Below the pieces are notes generated by a model that ran no database searches, was not told the DNA's origin, and saw only the letters and a program-made list of their open reading frames with translations. This document shows positions 11,285 to 23,282 of a stretch of 64,000 nt of DNA, piece after piece. The position numbers and the translations under genes are program-made. The stretch covers positions 372,001-436,000 of the forward strand of contig JAKLMB010000031.1 in NCBI GenBank assembly GCA_022813625.1, written 5' to 3'. The stretch is from Aaosphaeria pasadenensis (taxonomy: Eukaryota > Ascomycota > Dothideomycetes > Pleosporales). Positions within the stretch are counted from its first letter, which is position 1. Each line of letters starts with the position of its first letter.

Positions 11285-13593
11285 GGTGTCTATTATGCTT
11301 TGCGAAGCGAGCAACGTTGCCCACTGAGGTTGAAGAATACTGGGTACGGTTGTTTGGGAGTACAACGAATTTCGATCTGTATTAAGCGCTGGGATTTGTT
11401 TCGACTTTAATGAGGTGTGAATAATGCTCGTAATGGGTTGATTCCCTAGGTTGTTTGAGAAGCCGTCGACTACGTCTTCGAAGATTTGGGAGGATGAGGC
11501 TCTTTTAATGATTTCAAGGCGGGAGAATACGTCTTCGATAATATTGATGATAGCTAGAGTGTGAGTATACAATGCTAAGATGTGGTCAGAGGAGAAGGCA
11601 TCACGACAGCGAAGGTACCGAGGGGACCGGCACCCGAGATATCGGTCGTGGGGGGACACGAGATGCCCCATCCACCTAGCCTGTTACTTGGTTCCTGCAG
11701 ATGTAAAACCAAGGGGTCGCCCGGGACAGGACTAGAAGCGAGGCTGACATCGGACTCTCTCACCAAAAATTACTTAAGCGCACGCTGACCGCTGCCCCCA
11801 CCAAGTCCGGGGTCGCGAGCGAGACAAGTGCTGTTTGGGATGTTGTTTGGCTATACTTGCGGCTAATATAGGCCTAGCTTGAAGAGGAAACCTGTTAGAT
11901 CTCTCGAAGAATAATGACAACCTTCAGCTGGTTGATATGAGAAATAATTATTTGAGTATAGGCTATACAATCGATTGTAATGTCCTGATACATGCAGAAA
12001 TCTGTTCCTTCGGCTGGCTGTGGCCCCGGTTGTGGCGGGAGTCTGGCAATACCGGCTGGGCTGAGATACCTTGGTCTTCTTAATTCCAGTTGAACATTGT
12101 AAAGTTGTGCCACCTTCCACGAGATCATCTTGAATTACCCAGTACTGTACTGTCTTCTGACCCCGGCCATCATCCAGGCTATGATGGAAATAGTTGCGGC
12201 GCGTACTTGCGGAAAAAGTATCAGATCTCTGTAGCAGTGGCAGAAACGGGCTCAAAACATGAGAGTTCAGTCCAGCGAACGGAGCAAAGCGACGCTTCAT
12301 ATCTAGGGATCACTCAGAAGCAAACATGCTCCCGTCAGAAGTTGCATTCGCACGAACATCAAGAAAGTAGACGATCGTCACTTTGAATCGTAAATCAGAT
12401 ATGGGTCGCGCACTCTCCGCTGAATCTTCTAAGTATGGCTCGAACACCCCTAGGTAGGACGAGGTGGACTAGCATTGCTGGATAATTAAACCTCAAACCG
12501 GATAACTCGAGATGCCAGGTCGGCATGCATATCTTACTGCCTTGTGATGTCCTCTCACCTGCAGAGTTCGCAGTGCATGGAAGCAGTGCATATCATGCTA
12601 TAGACACGACTCCCTCATATAAGTCTTGGTGCAAAGGAAGCATCAATTGCCACGCTGAGGGAGCTGTTGTCGAGCGGGACGACGTCAGTCGAGATGGCAA
12701 GACGGACACGCCACTGTTTGACAGTCCAGCGATTCTAGAAGACGTTTACCGCCAGGGAACACGAGTATCGAAAGCGCAGTGGAAGCAGGTATCTACCGTT
12801 CGAGATTCCCATAGTAACGAAGGTCGCCTGCGAACAGCTGAGACGAAGCGAGTACACACTGTTACCAAACCGTTCGTCAATAACGTCTTTGACATATAGG
12901 AGACTTTCTGAGGCAGATGTTGTCTCCAAGCTTTGCGGGTCTGTCTCAGAAAAGCTGGTAGCGAACGGCTTGGCGGATTTCCACCAATCAGCAAGGATGC
13001 GCACCTTGGACGTCCGCTCCTCAACTGGTTAAGCGACTCAAGCTTCTCCAGGTCGTGATCTCGGATCGTGCTTCCGTTGCACGTCCCAACGGCGATGTAG
13101 ATGGTTTTGTGATGTATGATGGGAGAGATGCCTAGCAGGGCATTCAGGAGGCGCCCTTATGCGACGAAGTGATGTTTCCAAAGCCATGCTTCGACCGCAA
13201 GCGCCAGCTGCTAGCATCATTCACTGTCATGTCAGTCTCCACGACAAGGGAAAACCGGCACTACAGCTGTCGGCTGCTGATTCGAGATGTTAGGGGAGCT
13301 GTCAAAGCGGGAAGCTAGCAACTGTGGTTCGCATACACCGGCTTTACATATAAGATCAATGCGACTCTGCTCCTGGGAAGGGTTTTTCTTCTATCCATTC
13401 ATCGTACAATAAGTCTTTCGTTTCCCATTCACACTCTTTCGAGGTTTGTGCTTTATTCCATTCTATCGTTCCTGGAGAATCGATCTCGGCCGGTCCTTTT
13501 ATCAACCTATACAACTTGTCTTATACCTCACTCACGACTAAACGACTACATTTGTCTTGTAACGGAACGAAAAGATCATCAATCACCGCAAAC
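11285..13593. other. Intergenic region, no gene recognised
   Basis: About 2.3 kb between two divergently oriented genes. It must contain both promoters. Several open frames of 70-145 codons occur, including one at 12525-12899 on the plus strand, but none has recognisable domains, so they are not called. No clear TATA box for the secreted-protein gene was identified. Confidence 0.45.
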
Positions 13594-14787
13594 ATGAAGC
13601 AACAAATCCTCCTCGCTCTTCCCTTGATCGGCGCTGCCATGGCTCGCCCTACCACCATGCGCGTAAAGCGAGAAGTTCCTCAGGAGCATGCCCACGAAAA
13701 CATCCTCAGGGCCGTCAACGTCCTTTTGCAGCTCGACAACCCGGACAACATCCAGGATGCCGTCTTCGGCCTTCTTGGTAACGCAGCTGCTTCTCAAGGC
13801 ATTGGCAACATTGCCGATCCTGGTAAGTTCCAACACTGACGATGAAGCATCATTGAGAGGATATATATGCTTACAATCGATATAGACTGCCTTCACCAAG
13901 CTACTGCAGACCAGGCCTTCACCAATGCAAAGGCCGCAGGCGACGTCGACGGCATGACCAATGCCCTCATCTTCCGCGCTCTTGAGCGCAACACTGGCTC
14001 GGTTGGCTTGAAGTCGGTTCTCTGCGAGTCGATCAAGGCCGTCAACCCTGAGATCGCCGCCCTCACCCAGCACCAGGATCCAGCCTCTGACGGTGCGGCC
14101 GAGTTGAACAAGCAAATCACTACTGAGCTCGCACGTCAGATCGCTGCCATCGGTGGAGATCCTCTTCTCGCCAACGAGGCTAGCACCTTTGCCCCAGGGG
14201 AGATTGGCGACCCCACTGGCGCTGGAAACACCTGTGACGACGCCGACGACGCCGCAGGATGCATCAACTCCCTTGGTCTTCGTGTCGACGACCTCACCGA
14301 GGATGAGATCCTCGCAGCAGTCGCGGACGTCGCAGGAGCCGGAGCCGGAAACGCCACCGGCAACGCCAACGCCAACAACAACACTGGCAACGCATGCAAC
14401 GCTGGCAACGCTGGCAATGCCAACAAGGTAAATGGCAACGCAAACCTTGGAAACGCCAACGTCGGTAAAGGCAACGCAAACGTTGGCAACGCAAATGTCG
14501 GCAATGCCAACGCTGGCCTCCTCCAGAACTGCAACGCCGCCATCAACTTCGGCGCTACCTCCGACGGCCGTAAGGAAGACGCCTTTGAGCCCGCTGACCT
14601 CTCCCTCTTCAACCACGGCTCCGCACAGAACATCGGCATCATCTCCTCCTTCATCTGCCAGCAGATCTCCAACCGCTGCGATGTCGGCGCTTCGATCGCC
14701 ACAACGTGCCAGAGTGCCATCCAGGCTTCGACCGGCCTTGTTGGTGCTGCTGCGGCAAATGCCTTCAATGCTGCGCTTGGTTTGTAA
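13594..14787 (+). CDS. Secreted Asn/Gly/Ala-repeat protein, unknown function
   Basis: Two exons (13594-13822, 13886-14787; intron GTAAGT...TAG) encode 376 residues. The start gives a signal peptide of about 18 residues (MKQQILLALPLIGAAMA), followed by RPTTMRVKR, a possible Kex2 site. The body is acidic and Ala-rich, with scattered Cys residues that could form disulfides. Between about 14340 and 14520 is a low-complexity tract built from GNAN / GNAGNA / VGNAN repeats, about 60 residues with a periodicity of 3-6. The C-terminal ~90 residues are Ala-rich with three Cys. I recognise no family; a cell-wall or extracellular structural protein is plausible. Confidence 0.8.
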
Positions 14788-15496
14788 GGGGTTTCTTACA
14801 CTTGCCCTGAAAGGGGGATCGAGCTCTGCAATGATGGTGTGACGACTTTGGATAGAAATGGGGTTTTGGAGGGCGGGCATGGGACGAGATGGGATGAAGG
14901 GATAGGGCGATTTGGATTCGATATGAAATGAATGGATGTATTACCACTTGTTCCGAAATATTTACCTTGAAGAATAACAACAGCAAATTTCCTTGATCAA
15001 AACATGAACTCTTGCATTTATGTTCCTATGACTGATACTTCGTGTGTTAAATCGTCGTTCTTGATCCTTAGATCTCTATGCTAGAGTAGTGTGCAAATCG
15101 CAAGTTAAGATAGTTCGTCATAAATGGAATTCAAATAAATGGCCTGTAAATGCGTACCTATGTATCCATACAGTAGTACAACTCAAGTAGAGATACTGTT
15201 CCAGAGTGTTCAATATTTACATCATGAATTCCTGTGTCAGTAGTAGGCTTCAACCCCCTAACAGACCCGCACTATATGATACATTTATTTTATATTTATT
15301 TCTCTTTTCCATGAGACAATGATCCAACACGATTTTTATAAACCATACACTCTTATCTTCCTATGATATCTAATTAAATTTTAAGAAAACCAAGAAGTAC
15401 TTATGAAATGTCGAAACGTCAATGATCAACTGCACAAAGATCCTTCCGATGGTAAGATGTCAAAAGTCAAAGCAAAAGTGATATATCATGCTACTT

Positions 15497-15512
15497 CCCC
15501 CCCCCCCCCCCC
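15497..15512. repeat. Poly-C homopolymer tract
   Basis: Sixteen consecutive C residues. The length may be uncertain because of slippage or sequencing error. Confidence 0.9.
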
Positions 15513-18500
15513 TTGTACCCTTATTTCTGGTTGATATATATCGTTACCTGCTTAACTCTTATCCTGCATCCACGAAAGGAACACATGCTTAGATACCGTA
15601 CAGGTATGTATGTACATGTCATCCGTCCTGATATTGGAGAAAAGCAGCATAAACAGCGTCTAAAGTTCCTTTTTATAAAATATCAATCTAAAATTTGAAT
15701 GGAGGATATTCGACACTCGTCCCCAAAGCGCAGTTTTATATAGGTACCTACCTTGTAGATGTAAACTACCTAATCTATACTTCCATTGTGACCACAGTTC
15801 CACATCTACCTTTCTTTCCCATATATAGACCTCCAAAATACTGCAACTTCTCTAATCCATTCAATGAATAATTATACCTACTTACTCTCCTTTTAGACAA
15901 AAGATATATCGCACAACAACCGTCATAGCCATTTCCCCTCTCCTTTCGTTTACTTACTCTCCCAAAACCATCCATATTCTTACGACCACTGATTACCATA
16001 CCATGCCATGACGTCGTGCCGTGCCTCCCGCTTCCCTGCTCACCATCATCCCCCAACACAGACAGTAAACCACAGCCTATGGGTGCACGTCAGCCGCACA
16101 CAGTGCGAAACATGCCAGCCAGCCCAGCCCCAACCCAACCCAACCCAAAACACACTGTCCTGACACATGGTACGGTCTAGCACTCCAGGACTTGATAAAC
16201 CATGATCGGTGATCGATGTACCCACTCGTTCTTACAAGGTACTGGTGTCTAGACTCACTCTACGAGGTACTCGTACCCATGAACAGAACTACTGCATGAT
16301 GGACGGTATTGTTTCGTATGGGCAACGAACCAACATCCGCGTATCCGTTTTACGGAGCTTACACACACCTCAAATCTACATCCATTCACTCTCCCAAACC
16401 CAGCACTCTACTCGTTCTTCCGTGCAATTGCTACATCATACGAACCATCTAGACCAGGTTTCAAATCTTCCATCATCGCAATCTTCTTTTGTCCCGTGTC
16501 CGTCAGGTCTTGTTGGATTTAATGAGAGATGGAGGGGGGAGATGATGTCATGAGCTGGGATCGTTATCTCGATTCCACACCATCGTACAAGGTACCGGTG
16601 ATTACGGGTTACAAGGATGATGTAGTACGCATTCACCTTTTCAACCATCAAAAATGACGGCGGTGGATGGGCTCTGGCCGGGTCTGGCTGGCTGAACAGT
16701 ACGCCCCTCCCCTCCAGACGACGCGTGAACGTCGACTTTGAACCGACGACAACTGGTGGTGGTGAGTTGACGGGTGGCCGCATAAGAGGTCTACGATCGA
16801 GGGATGGATCGGGTTAGTGTGTTTGGCTGTCTTCACGAGGTTGACGCGAAAGTGTCGCGCCAAGCCTCCCTCGTTGACGCCCCCCCCGCGCTGCGCGAGA
16901 GTCGTCAGGAAAGCAGCAGGTCGGGCCTGGATGCGTGGGGGGGGCTTGCATGATGATGATGCAGGTAAACGCGGATGAGGGATGGTGGATGGTGGATGGG
17001 AAGGGGTTGATGCGGCCTGTTGCTGCTGCTCTGGTCGTCGTTTGGGAGATGGGTAATGGTGGTGGAATTCGATCGAGGGTGTGATACCTAGCAGGCAATC
17101 GATACCTACGAGGACGAGGTGCGTTCCACCGAACTACTCCGTAACAGCTTGTTGTAATGCACAGAAGGGGAAATGTGACAGCTCACATCGCCCCTCCAAC
17201 CACTCATTCGCTCCATGCCATTCAGTTATTCAGTCACCCATCCAGCTCGCATCACCCACAGCCTTCATTCCAACGCCAGCCCCGATGTCTCAAATGGGCA
17301 GAAAAGCAAAGCGCAAAACGCGGCGAAGGACGAGATATGCTGGAGTGTGAATCGATAGAGAGGGGGTGACGGCCATGTGACAGCGACCGTCCCGCGTGGC
17401 CACTCAAGCGCCATACACACAGGTCTAGTTACCTACGAACAAGACGGCCAAACTCGGACGGGAAAACGGTTGTGATACCTTGTACCCCTAAGACATGACA
17501 TGCATTGCTTTTGGGCGCCCCCCTCTCAGGTTGCACATGAGAAAATCGACCTGCTGTCCAATCGGGGAGATTATGGGGTGCCGTTGAGAGAGGGAGCAAG
17601 AGAAGAGGTAATTGCCGTTTCTGGAAGGGGAATGGGAAAGGTATTGATGGCGGAAAAAGGAAATATGATAGATGTTGGGATGCCGCAGCAGGTGTAAGCG
17701 AGGATGAGATGGCCTGGAAGGGTAAGTGGTTGGGATGATCAACGTTCTTTTTTGGGGGGAGAGATATATTGGATCGATAGATGGATGTATGGAGAGATGC
17801 TGGAAAGGAAGAGAGGGATGAGTGTGAGATAGAACTTGTCTGCTGATCGGAAGTGGCGGGTAGTGTGGTTGTACTTGTGCACTTCGTTGGTGATGCAGTG
17901 TATCCGAGTGATGGTTCCTCGGAAGGCTGGCAAGTACCCAAGCTATGCAAAAGTTGACGCTGGATGTGAGCACAGGGGACAATTCCTCTTCAATCGGACC
18001 TCAATAATAATAGACAATTTTTTGCAAGCGTACTCCGCAGTCCGTACACATGATTCAAGTCTACTCGCTCACACGCTCTCTCGTGGAGACGTATGGTTTT
18101 ACGTTGGGGCGGGGCCACAAGTACTGGATGCGGACGACTGGCTGCTATGGGGCCAGTTGCTTTCTCATGCAGCAATCACTGCAGCACTGGCGATCGTGCA
18201 TTTGTCCAGTACGCGATCATGAACGTAGTGTCTGAATGGAACGTGCTGCGGATTAAATAGCAGCAAAAGAATAATGCTAACGTCTGCTGCTACTGGTAAA
18301 ATAATCCAGGGACTTCTACCAATTGTTGTGATGGTACGAGGTACTAGTAGAAGTCAGGCGCCTACTCGAGACAGCACTGCCTACCATAGGCACATAGGGG
18401 CACTGCTGTTGACTTTACAATAGAGCCAACGGCGCAATTGGGTTGCCAGTTTTCTTCTGCAGGATAAACAGTCGTCTCCCCACCAACGATCACCAAAAGT

Positions 18501-19250
18501 ATGGGGTGAGGAGGCTTTTGAGAGCGCGGGGGCAGAGAACGAAGGATGCAAGATGGGCTGAGCGGTTGACAAGTGTTCGTGCAGGACGGACGGACGTTGG
18601 AAGGGTGAGAACTTGAGGTGATCTAATCAGAGTTTCTCTATGTACAGAGAACGGAGTACATGCTGTTAGGTACAGTAGTGTACTCCATACATGCGATGGA
18701 CACACCTGGATGGATGCGTGCTGTTCGATTTGATGCAGGGGCTCGTCTATTGCTATGGACTACTGTACCGCTTGCAGTAGTATACAATTCGAGTGAGGTG
18801 GTCTCCTTCTCATGCTGTACCGGTATACGGAGTACATAGCATGAACACAGCCGGATATTGTGGACAATAGGAAAGAAATCCATCATTCCAGGTCTCCTCA
18901 GTCTCTTAGTCGTCCTCCGTAGTCTTTACCTAACAATCCTCCCCAGTCTTTGGCTTCTGCTGATTGGTCGGAGAGGAGTACATACGTGGGCCGCGAATCG
19001 GGTCGTGGTCCGTGCGTCTATGCAGCACGCGACATTAGCGCGTATACCCACACGCGTCGTCAAAAAGGAAGCCAGACTAAGCCCCTTTTGTAACACCACA
19101 TCGGTTTTTTCCTTTCTGCTGCAGGAAGAGACAAGACAAGACAACTCACTTGCATACTTAGGTAGACGTACGGAGTATTACGTGTGGATTCGGTTCAACG
19201 TGTTTCGCCATGGGACTGGCGTACCGTTCATTCGAGGGCCCTGTTGGTTC

Positions 19251-19281
19251 TTACTTACTTATTTATTTATTTATTTATTTG
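19251..19281. repeat. TTTA/TTAC microsatellite
   Basis: TTACTTAC is followed by about six TTTA units. Confidence 0.9.
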
Positions 19282-19918
19282 TTGACATGTAGGTGGTTGT
19301 TGTCAAGTTCGTGTTTGTTTGACAACAACGAGGAAAAAAGCACGAACCGTCGACAACAAAGTCGGTGTGGAGTAAGTCACTGGAGTAGGTGCCAGGTGGA
19401 GTTTGGACTGTGAACTTTGTCATGGCCCATGGGCGATTGTTGAAGACAAGACAAGACATACGGTGAGAGGATAAAACTAGCGCGCACACGCAATTGAATT
19501 GTTTCGACGACACATGATCGGAAATATACTGTGTGGTCGTGTACGGAGTAGTCAAGGTGTAGCAGGCATGTTGAGTGTCGAGTCCTGTTTCCTTGTACCA
19601 CAGACACGCGGATGTAACGACGAGATCTCCATGGAATACCTTTTTGACTGTCCGCGTGTGCGAGTGCGAGTGCGTATACCGAGTAGCGTTGAATCAATGG
19701 GGGGACGATCTGGAATTGGTCTGGTTCAGTGAAGTTGCAGGGCCAAGTGTGCAGGGTGCAGAGTGCAGAGTGCAGGAGGCAGTACATAGACTTGCTGTAC
19801 TGTGTATGCATGTGCAGGGGAGAGGTGCGACCCCCCATGTATACACCTACAGCAATTATGTCCCGATGGAAGAAAAACCGTTTAGCGCCCATGCCAGCAG
19901 ATCAGAGGAGTAATCATC

Positions 19919-19934
19919 TACGGAGTACTCCGTA
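19919..19934. repeat. Perfect 16-nt palindrome TACGGAGTACTCCGTA
   Basis: The sequence equals its own reverse complement and contains CGG-N6-CCG, the arrangement bound by many dimeric Zn2Cys6 factors. It is the head-to-head form of the TACGGAGTA motif, which also occurs singly nearby (18826, 19169, 19542). Confidence 0.7.
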
Positions 19935-21362
19935 CATCCATATGTACATGTATGCGATAATGTATGTACTCTACTCTGCTTAATCTCCCTGTACATGTAT
20001 CTACAGGTTACTCGGTCGAGCATGAGGCCAACGTACATTTACGGGTACAAGTGCTCCGTACGACATAGCAGTCTACAGTACAGATGCAGCAAAGTTGAGT
20101 ACGGCAAAGGGTACAGCATTGAATCTGTCCAATCAGTGACGAGCAAACGTCCCAGCAGCCGTCGGTAGCGTCGGTTAGTGTTTTTGGGTCGTCGACTACG
20201 ATAGGACTAGCCGCTCTCTAGCCCGCAGCTGCTCCTTCTCTGCTTCGTTCGCTCCTGCCCACCCGCCCACCCACCAATTCACGCGCCTGCCAATTGCCAA
20301 TTGCCAATCCCCATCTCCCCCATCCCTCTTTCCACTCTGCCCTCTCCCTCCTTCCCTTCCACTCTTTCCCTCCTCCCTCCCTCCTTCCCTCCCGCAAGCC
20401 AGCCAACCCGCCCAGCCCGCGCACCCCCTACCTCACTACCTAACCTGCCCTTTCCCTGCTCTTCTTCCCTTCATCTCGCACTCTCACTCTTTCACTCCTC
20501 CACCTCCGCCTCTTCACCACCACTCATCACCAACTTCCCTCCCCCCGATAACTATCGTCGACTTCGCCGCCCACACGTCGCCAACCCTCCTCATCTCTTC
20601 TCTCCACCCCGATATGCCCTAATCTCGTCTTCCCCGAACGTCTTCACGATCTTTTCCTTGTGTTCTTGGTCTTCCCTTCGCTTCTATTCCCCAGTAAAAC
20701 GCGCCCGCGCGCGCTTCATCGACTGTCACCGCCGTCAACTCAACCACCAAATTGAAACATCTACACGGTCCAGTACTGTGACGCGACACTCTCACCTCAC
20801 CATCTTCACTTCATCTCACCTCCCTCGTTCCCGTTCCCCACCGGCGTCGCCTTCTCCCCGTTCGACGACCGTCGTCGTTGCTGGTCTGCCAAATTCACTC
20901 TTCGTCGCGCCGGCCCGCAAACACCTTTGCGCCAACCCCATCGCCTTCTTCCCTTGCCTGCGCGCCCTTTGCGACCCTCTTCTTCGTCTTCAAATTGCAA
21001 TTTGAGTCGCGCGCAACGCCTCCATTGTCTCTCTCGGCGCACGAATCTCCCTGATCTCCCGTGTAACCGCTGTGTAGCCCGCACTGTCGCGTTCGCTGCC
21101 CTCAAACATCTGCTGCCATCCGCCCGCCCCAGCGATCGCACCCGCCCTGCATACAGTAGCCTGCCTTTCCTCCACAAATTGGTCTCTTGAACGTTCTGAA
21201 CTCCTTGCAGACTCTTTGGAGATTGCAGATCGAAGACCCTGGCCCACCTGGATCTCCAATCGAAATATTGGTCCTGTGAAGAACCAATCCAGAGAAATCG
21301 TTCTAACCCAGGAACGAACCATCTCTCACCAACACGAGATTCGCCAACCGCCATAGTCAAAC

Positions 21363-23282
21363 ATGGAGTCAGACCGCTCCCATCTCTCCATCACCCTGCC
21401 GCGCAACTTCATGTTCCATTATCACGATGAACGCCCGCCTCGGACTCCAGAGCCTGAGGTGAGGCCCGCCACGGACGACCTGCAGCCACCACCTCCCCCG
21501 CGACAGACGCTCAAAGTCCGCCGCCGCCGCACCACAGCTACAATCGTGGCTCGCAATGTCGAGGACCTACTCTACGACGAACGGCCGATGATACCTACCA
21601 TCGAAGCACCCGAACTGCATTCAGATGTCTCCATGGACCTCTCTCATTTGGCCACTCAGACTGACGATGCCTACCTTTCTCCCGCTATCGTCTTCCACCG
21701 CATGGTGTCACCGCCCAAGACTCCTGTGTCCCAGATGCGAGAGTTCAACACATTCCAGAACGACATCCACTGGTCCGACACAGATCACGCCAGCCAGAGC
21801 GAGAGTTCGAGCCGACCGACTTCTTCATCCGGCTTCTCGGACTCCTCCATCTCGTCCAGGGAAAGCTTCGAATCTTTCCCTTCTCTCGGCGGCAGCTGCA
21901 CGAGCCCAGAGGAGGACATGGTGGACCCATTCTCTTACTATCAATCTCCAGAGGCCAAATGGCAGCCAGACTCCTCCCCACTCGCGACTCAGCGACGGGT
22001 ACATCCTCAGAAGAAGCTCAAGCTAAAAGCCTATTTCACTCAGGAGATGGACTATCACCTCTGGATGACCTACCTCCAGTATCTCCAAGATCCCACCGTT
22101 ACTCCATTCAAGGCCCTACCCAGCACTGTTCCTCCGAACGGAGTGTGCCATCGTGTTGCACGTATGGCACGGAAGACTTGGAGAGGCCCACGCTCGGCAC
22201 CAACTACGCCGTGGATGCGATCCAAGTCTCGATTCGCTTCTCGCAACGGCACCCCTGACACGATCAAGCCCAACAAGAGCGGCAGCAACACGCCCGTGCC
22301 CGGCTCAACGAAGCTCCACGCTCGCTTTCCCACAGAGAAGCAATGTCGCAAACGTCTCCGGGACTTGGCTAAGTCGAAACCTACATTGTCAGCCCATTAC
22401 CAGCGCTTGCTCAACCACCGATCCCCATCACCATTCCAGTCCTCGCCACAAGAAGCTCCTTCATCCTCTACTCAGCCACCTGCAGGGTTGTCATCCCCGT
22501 TCTCCTCGGGTGGAGGATCTACAACCTTTTCCACTCGGGACATGAATGTCTCTTTGGCAGCCAGCACTGCTGCCTCGATGCAGTTTGGCAATCCCTTGTC
22601 CCAATTGTCGAGCCAAGCAACACCTCGCCCTGCGCGGGAGGCTCGCTCGTCAGCACATCAAAAATCACAGTCTCTCCATATCGGCCTTGGACTCGGTATC
22701 GGTAGCATGATGAGATCTTCGTTCACGACAATGTCCGAAATGACTGACAGGAGCATGAATCAGCCTGCTGCGCAGACGTGGCATGCACCATCTGCTCGAC
22801 CGGGCGGGCTAGGTTCACCCCTTCAACTGCACGCTCCCAGGCCAATCTCGCGGCCCTTCAGGCGACGTGCCCTCCACAATTTCGAAGAGCAGGCCCGCAA
22901 TCGGGGCAACAGCTTTGTCGATCAAGTTTTCGGAGCCCCTGCCGAATCGAGTCACCGTCGTGTTCGAAGCCGGGGATTCAGCCTGGGCGACATGATGGAG
23001 GGCGCACGACGTGCTCCTCCATCAACCAACGGCTCGACCACAACCAACGTCTCGACCGAGGCCAACCCCTTCGCCAGCATTCTGGGCACACCTCAAAGTC
23101 TTGTTCGAGACTCAGCTGCCGCCGACCAAGCCACGATCCGACTAGGCTCGCCCTTCAGCGGACGGCCAAATAATACCTTCCCACGAGCGTCGACCTCTTA
23201 TGGATTCGAACCGCCAGCATCCTTTGAGCAGCGTTTCGCTGGTCTGTCCGACGGCTCCGATCGCCCCGGAAACCAGTCCTAG
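21363..23282 (+). CDS. Ser/Pro-rich regulator-like protein of unknown function
   Basis: Single exon of 639 residues. The protein is largely disordered and rich in Ser, Pro, Thr and Arg, with many SP/TP sites (potential CDK/MAPK targets). Two better-structured segments stand out: a basic N-terminal patch (KVRRRRTTATIVARNVEDLL) and a central block with KAYFTQEMDYHLWMTYLQYL and PPNGVCHRVARMARKTWRG, followed by KQCRKRLRDLAKSKPTLSAH. These blocks look conserved and possibly DNA- or protein-binding, but I cannot name the family. The gene is preceded by about 1.1 kb of pyrimidine-rich sequence lacking other genes, which fits a long 5' UTR typical of fungal regulatory genes. Nuclear function is inference only. 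Confidence 0.75.
   Translation: MESDRSHLSITLPRNFMFHYHDERPPRTPEPEVRPATDDLQPPPPPRQTLKVRRRRTTATIVARNVEDLLYDERPMIPTIEAPELHSDVSMDLSHLATQTDDAYLSPAIVFHRMVSPPKTPVSQMREFNTFQNDIHWSDTDHASQSESSSRPTSSSGFSDSSISSRESFESFPSLGGSCTSPEEDMVDPFSYYQSPEAKWQPDSSPLATQRRVHPQKKLKLKAYFTQEMDYHLWMTYLQYLQDPTVTPFKALPSTVPPNGVCHRVARMARKTWRGPRSAPTTPWMRSKSRFASRNGTPDTIKPNKSGSNTPVPGSTKLHARFPTEKQCRKRLRDLAKSKPTLSAHYQRLLNHRSPSPFQSSPQEAPSSSTQPPAGLSSPFSSGGGSTTFSTRDMNVSLAASTAASMQFGNPLSQLSSQATPRPAREARSSAHQKSQSLHIGLGLGIGSMMRSSFTTMSEMTDRSMNQPAAQTWHAPSARPGGLGSPLQLHAPRPISRPFRRRALHNFEEQARNRGNSFVDQVFGAPAESSHRRVRSRGFSLGDMMEGARRAPPSTNGSTTTNVSTEANPFASILGTPQSLVRDSAAADQATIRLGSPFSGRPNNTFPRASTSYGFEPPASFEQRFAGLSDGSDRPGNQS

Larger units (their letters stand above)
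14788..21362. other. Long intergenic region, no gene recognised
   Basis: About 6.6 kb with only short, unconvincing open frames. It contains a 16-nt C homopolymer (15497-15512), a TTTA microsatellite (19251-19281), a cluster of TACGGAGTA/TACTCCGTA motifs between 17.1 and 19.95 kb, and a pyrimidine-rich stretch (about 20230-20560). The last ~1.1 kb probably forms the promoter and a long 5' leader of the gene starting at 21363. Non-coding transcripts could be present but cannot be shown from sequence alone. Confidence 0.5.

Noticed and set aside
12525..12899. Open frame of 124 codons on the plus strand
   Set aside because: No recognisable domain, no splice support and no conserved-looking segments; most likely chance.
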